Positions 62,898 to 64,000 of a stretch of 64,000 nt of DNA are shown piece after piece. A model generated the notes under the pieces. That model was not told where the DNA came from and did not search any database. It was given only the letters and a program-made list of their open reading frames with translations. The translations under genes and the position numbers were made by a program. Position 1 is the stretch's first letter. Every line of letters starts with the position of its first letter. This DNA is from CAZZBM01 sp964652255 (GTDB lineage: Bacteria > Bdellovibrionota > Bacteriovoracia > Bacteriovoracales > CAZZBM01), in NCBI GenBank assembly GCA_964652255.1, contig CAZZBM010000001.1, forward strand, positions 620,001 through 684,000, in the 5' to 3' direction.

Positions 62898-63384
62898 GTA
62901 AATAAATTGTTCTTAAGAAAATCATAGTTATGATAACAAGAATAATAAAAATATAAAAAATAATATTTAGATAATAATTAAAAGATTCATTGAAAAAAAT
63001 TTTTGAAAATAAATTTAATATTGCTTGAAAAAAAACAAAAATAAAAAAATAGTACATTTCTCTCTTTGTAACTTGATAAAGATTTATTTTTTCAGAAAAA
63101 TTTATTTCATTTTTATTTTTTTTAAAAATTTTTAATCCTGTGATCATCATTCCTAAAGTAGATTGTTTTTTATAAAGAAAATATATATTATAAAAAAAAC
63201 TTATAAAAGAAATGAATAAAAGTTGAAATAAAATAAAATATTTGATTGATTCCATAGAAAAAGATGAGTCAAACTTATTTAGAAAATAAAACTTGAAATA
63301 AAAATAAAAAAATGGTGCAGAAAAAATACCTACAATGATATTGTCTAGTGTTATGGATAAAAAGCTTTTGAAATGATACTTCAT
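62857..63384 (-). CDS. RDD-like membrane protein 2 of the array
   Basis: The 175-residue product has FKSFLSITLDNIIVGIF (the Arg replaced by Lys), STLGMMITGLKIFKK and IYLHDYFSNLKVEEKK, with four hydrophobic segments. It overlaps gene 1 by 4 bp at its start. Very Phe/Ile/Lys-rich, and the most AT-rich coding stretch of the array. Confidence 0.65.
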   Translation of the reverse strand: MKYHFKSFLSITLDNIIVGIFSAPFFYFYFKFYFLNKFDSSFSMESIKYFILFQLLFISFISFFYNIYFLYKKQSTLGMMITGLKIFKKNKNEINFSEKINLYQVTKREMYYFFIFVFFQAILNLFSKIFFNESFNYYLNIIFYIFIILVIITMIFLRTIYLHDYFSNLKVEEKK

Positions 63385-63878
63385 AAAGATTTTCCTATAA
63401 CACTTTGTTCTAAAAAAAAATCATGAATGAATTTTTTTCTTAAAAAAATGGGTAGGAAGATAAAAATGATAAGATAGATAAGACTAAAAGTTATTAAAAA
63501 GTAAGGGTGAGCAATAAGATAAAGAAAGGGAAAAGCGAGGAGAGGAATGATATAAAAAATGAAGGAAAACATGATTCTTAAAAGAGAATCTGATTTTGTA
63601 AGATGATCTCCTTGTTTGTTTAGAATGGTATAGCCAAAAAGAAGATGAGCTGGAGTAGAGCTTTTTTTAAAATAAAAAAAAAAGTAGTAAAAAAAATTAA
63701 GTAAAAAATGAAGGAGAAAAAAACTAGGAAAAATTAAAAATCCATATTCAGGATGAATCTGGACCCAGGAATCATCATTGTTAAGATAAAAAAAGAAAAT
63801 AAAAAAGGGAAAAATATTAATAAAAAGAATATCGAGATAAAAGATAAAAATTCTTTTTAAAAAAAAAGTATAAGACAC
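63381..63878 (-). CDS. RDD-like membrane protein 1 of the array
   Basis: The 165-residue product, starting with GTG 63878, has FLKRIFIFYLDILFINIF, STPAHLLFGYTILNKQG and KFIHDFFLEQSVIGKSL, the same three landmarks as the other members. Four hydrophobic segments. It opens the array, 37 bp past the stop of the mutS-like end. Confidence 0.65.
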   Translation of the reverse strand: MSYTFFLKRIFIFYLDILFINIFPFFIFFFYLNNDDSWVQIHPEYGFLIFPSFFLLHFLLNFFYYFFFYFKKSSTPAHLLFGYTILNKQGDHLTKSDSLLRIMFSFIFYIIPLLAFPFLYLIAHPYFLITFSLIYLIIFIFLPIFLRKKFIHDFFLEQSVIGKSL

Positions 63879-63915
63879 TCTGAATATTTTCTAAAAGTAT
63901 TATTTTAAAGTCAAG

Positions 63916-64000
63916 CTAGTGATAAGTCTCTTGTAGAGTTTCTATTTTTTGGTAGACTTCTTTAGGCGAGAGAAGACTTAGATCTAGATGAAGAATTTCT
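63916..64000 (-). CDS. 3' end of a gene, probably mutS
   Basis: Only 27 codons lie in the window, ending in TAG at 63916-63918. The C-terminal segment ILHLDLSLLSPKEVYQKIETL resembles the conserved end of MutS (L..LD.nsLTP.eAl..L.eLk), the part just after the ATPase domain. The match is short and I cannot confirm it without the rest of the gene. Confidence 0.45.
   Translation of the reverse strand, partial: EILHLDLSLLSPKEVYQKIETLQETYH

Overview
The window comes from a strongly AT-rich (about 30% GC by eye), very gene-dense bacterial chromosome. The cell is a diderm: it has an apolipoprotein N-acyltransferase, an OmpA-domain outer-membrane protein, many lipoproteins, MltG, an NhaD-type antiporter and TatC. 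A FliA-type sigma factor implies that flagellar or chemotaxis-type genes exist elsewhere. Together with a Tad-like pilus protein and a fused E1 2-oxoacid dehydrogenase, this suggests a reduced-genome member of the Bdellovibrionota or a neighbouring deltaproteobacterial lineage. That placement is inference; no rRNA is present to test it. I see no IS element, prophage, integron or CRISPR array.

Layout. 1-5.2 kb: partial Tad-like pilus gene, ssb, dnaE. 5.2-9.5 kb: lnt, a lipoprotein gene, leuS. 9.4-12.5 kb: polyprenol/diacylglycerol kinase-like gene, small membrane proteins, a DciA-like gene and two unknowns. 12.5-17.8 kb: M23 peptidase, ung, yebC, a HemY-like oxidoreductase, a lipoprotein, an NhaD-type antiporter and a ferredoxin. 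17.8-23.6 kb: tRNA-Val, then the tightly packed rpmF-fabH-fabD-fabG-acpP-fabF-glyA-nusB cluster (plsX is missing from its usual place). 23.6-24.5 kb: an array of five very small ORFs encoding short acidic peptides with minimal hydrophobic leaders. 24.7-29.1 kb (minus strand): ruvX-mltG, then dksA-subtilase lipoprotein-tandem thioredoxin lipoprotein, ending in a terminator that faces the peptide array. 29.2-32.2 kb: rho-prfA-tatC. 32.3-35.4 kb: vWA lipoprotein, an unknown exported protein, tRNA-Asp, a 42-residue lipoprotein, tRNA-Leu and a small unknown. 35.4-39.5 kb: engB, then accA-(cytidylate kinase-like)-rel. 39.5-40.2 kb: a structured-RNA candidate and a small exported protein. 40.3-47.3 kb: gdh, polA (no proofreading domain), an RDD protein, trxA, an exported protein with an apparent AUU start, queG, a hydrolase and tRNA-Phe. 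47.3-54.5 kb: nitroreductase, endonuclease I-like gene, HU, DsbA-like gene, prmC, HIT, valS, hisS. 54.6-59.3 kb: OmpA-domain protein, fused E1, mtaB. 59.3-63.9 kb: a PAS/coiled-coil membrane protein, fliA and four tandem RDD membrane proteins. The last bases hold what looks like the 3' end of mutS.

Most of the window is core information processing, lipid synthesis and envelope maintenance, packed with 1-50 bp overlaps. Nine of twelve convergent gene pairs overlap at their 3' ends, leaving no room for separate terminators.

The most unusual material is the small-peptide array, a wider class of exported proteins and lipoproteins with exceptionally short signal sequences (cysteine at residue 9-13), the three-hairpin RNA after rel, the AUU-start gene and the RDD array beside fliA.
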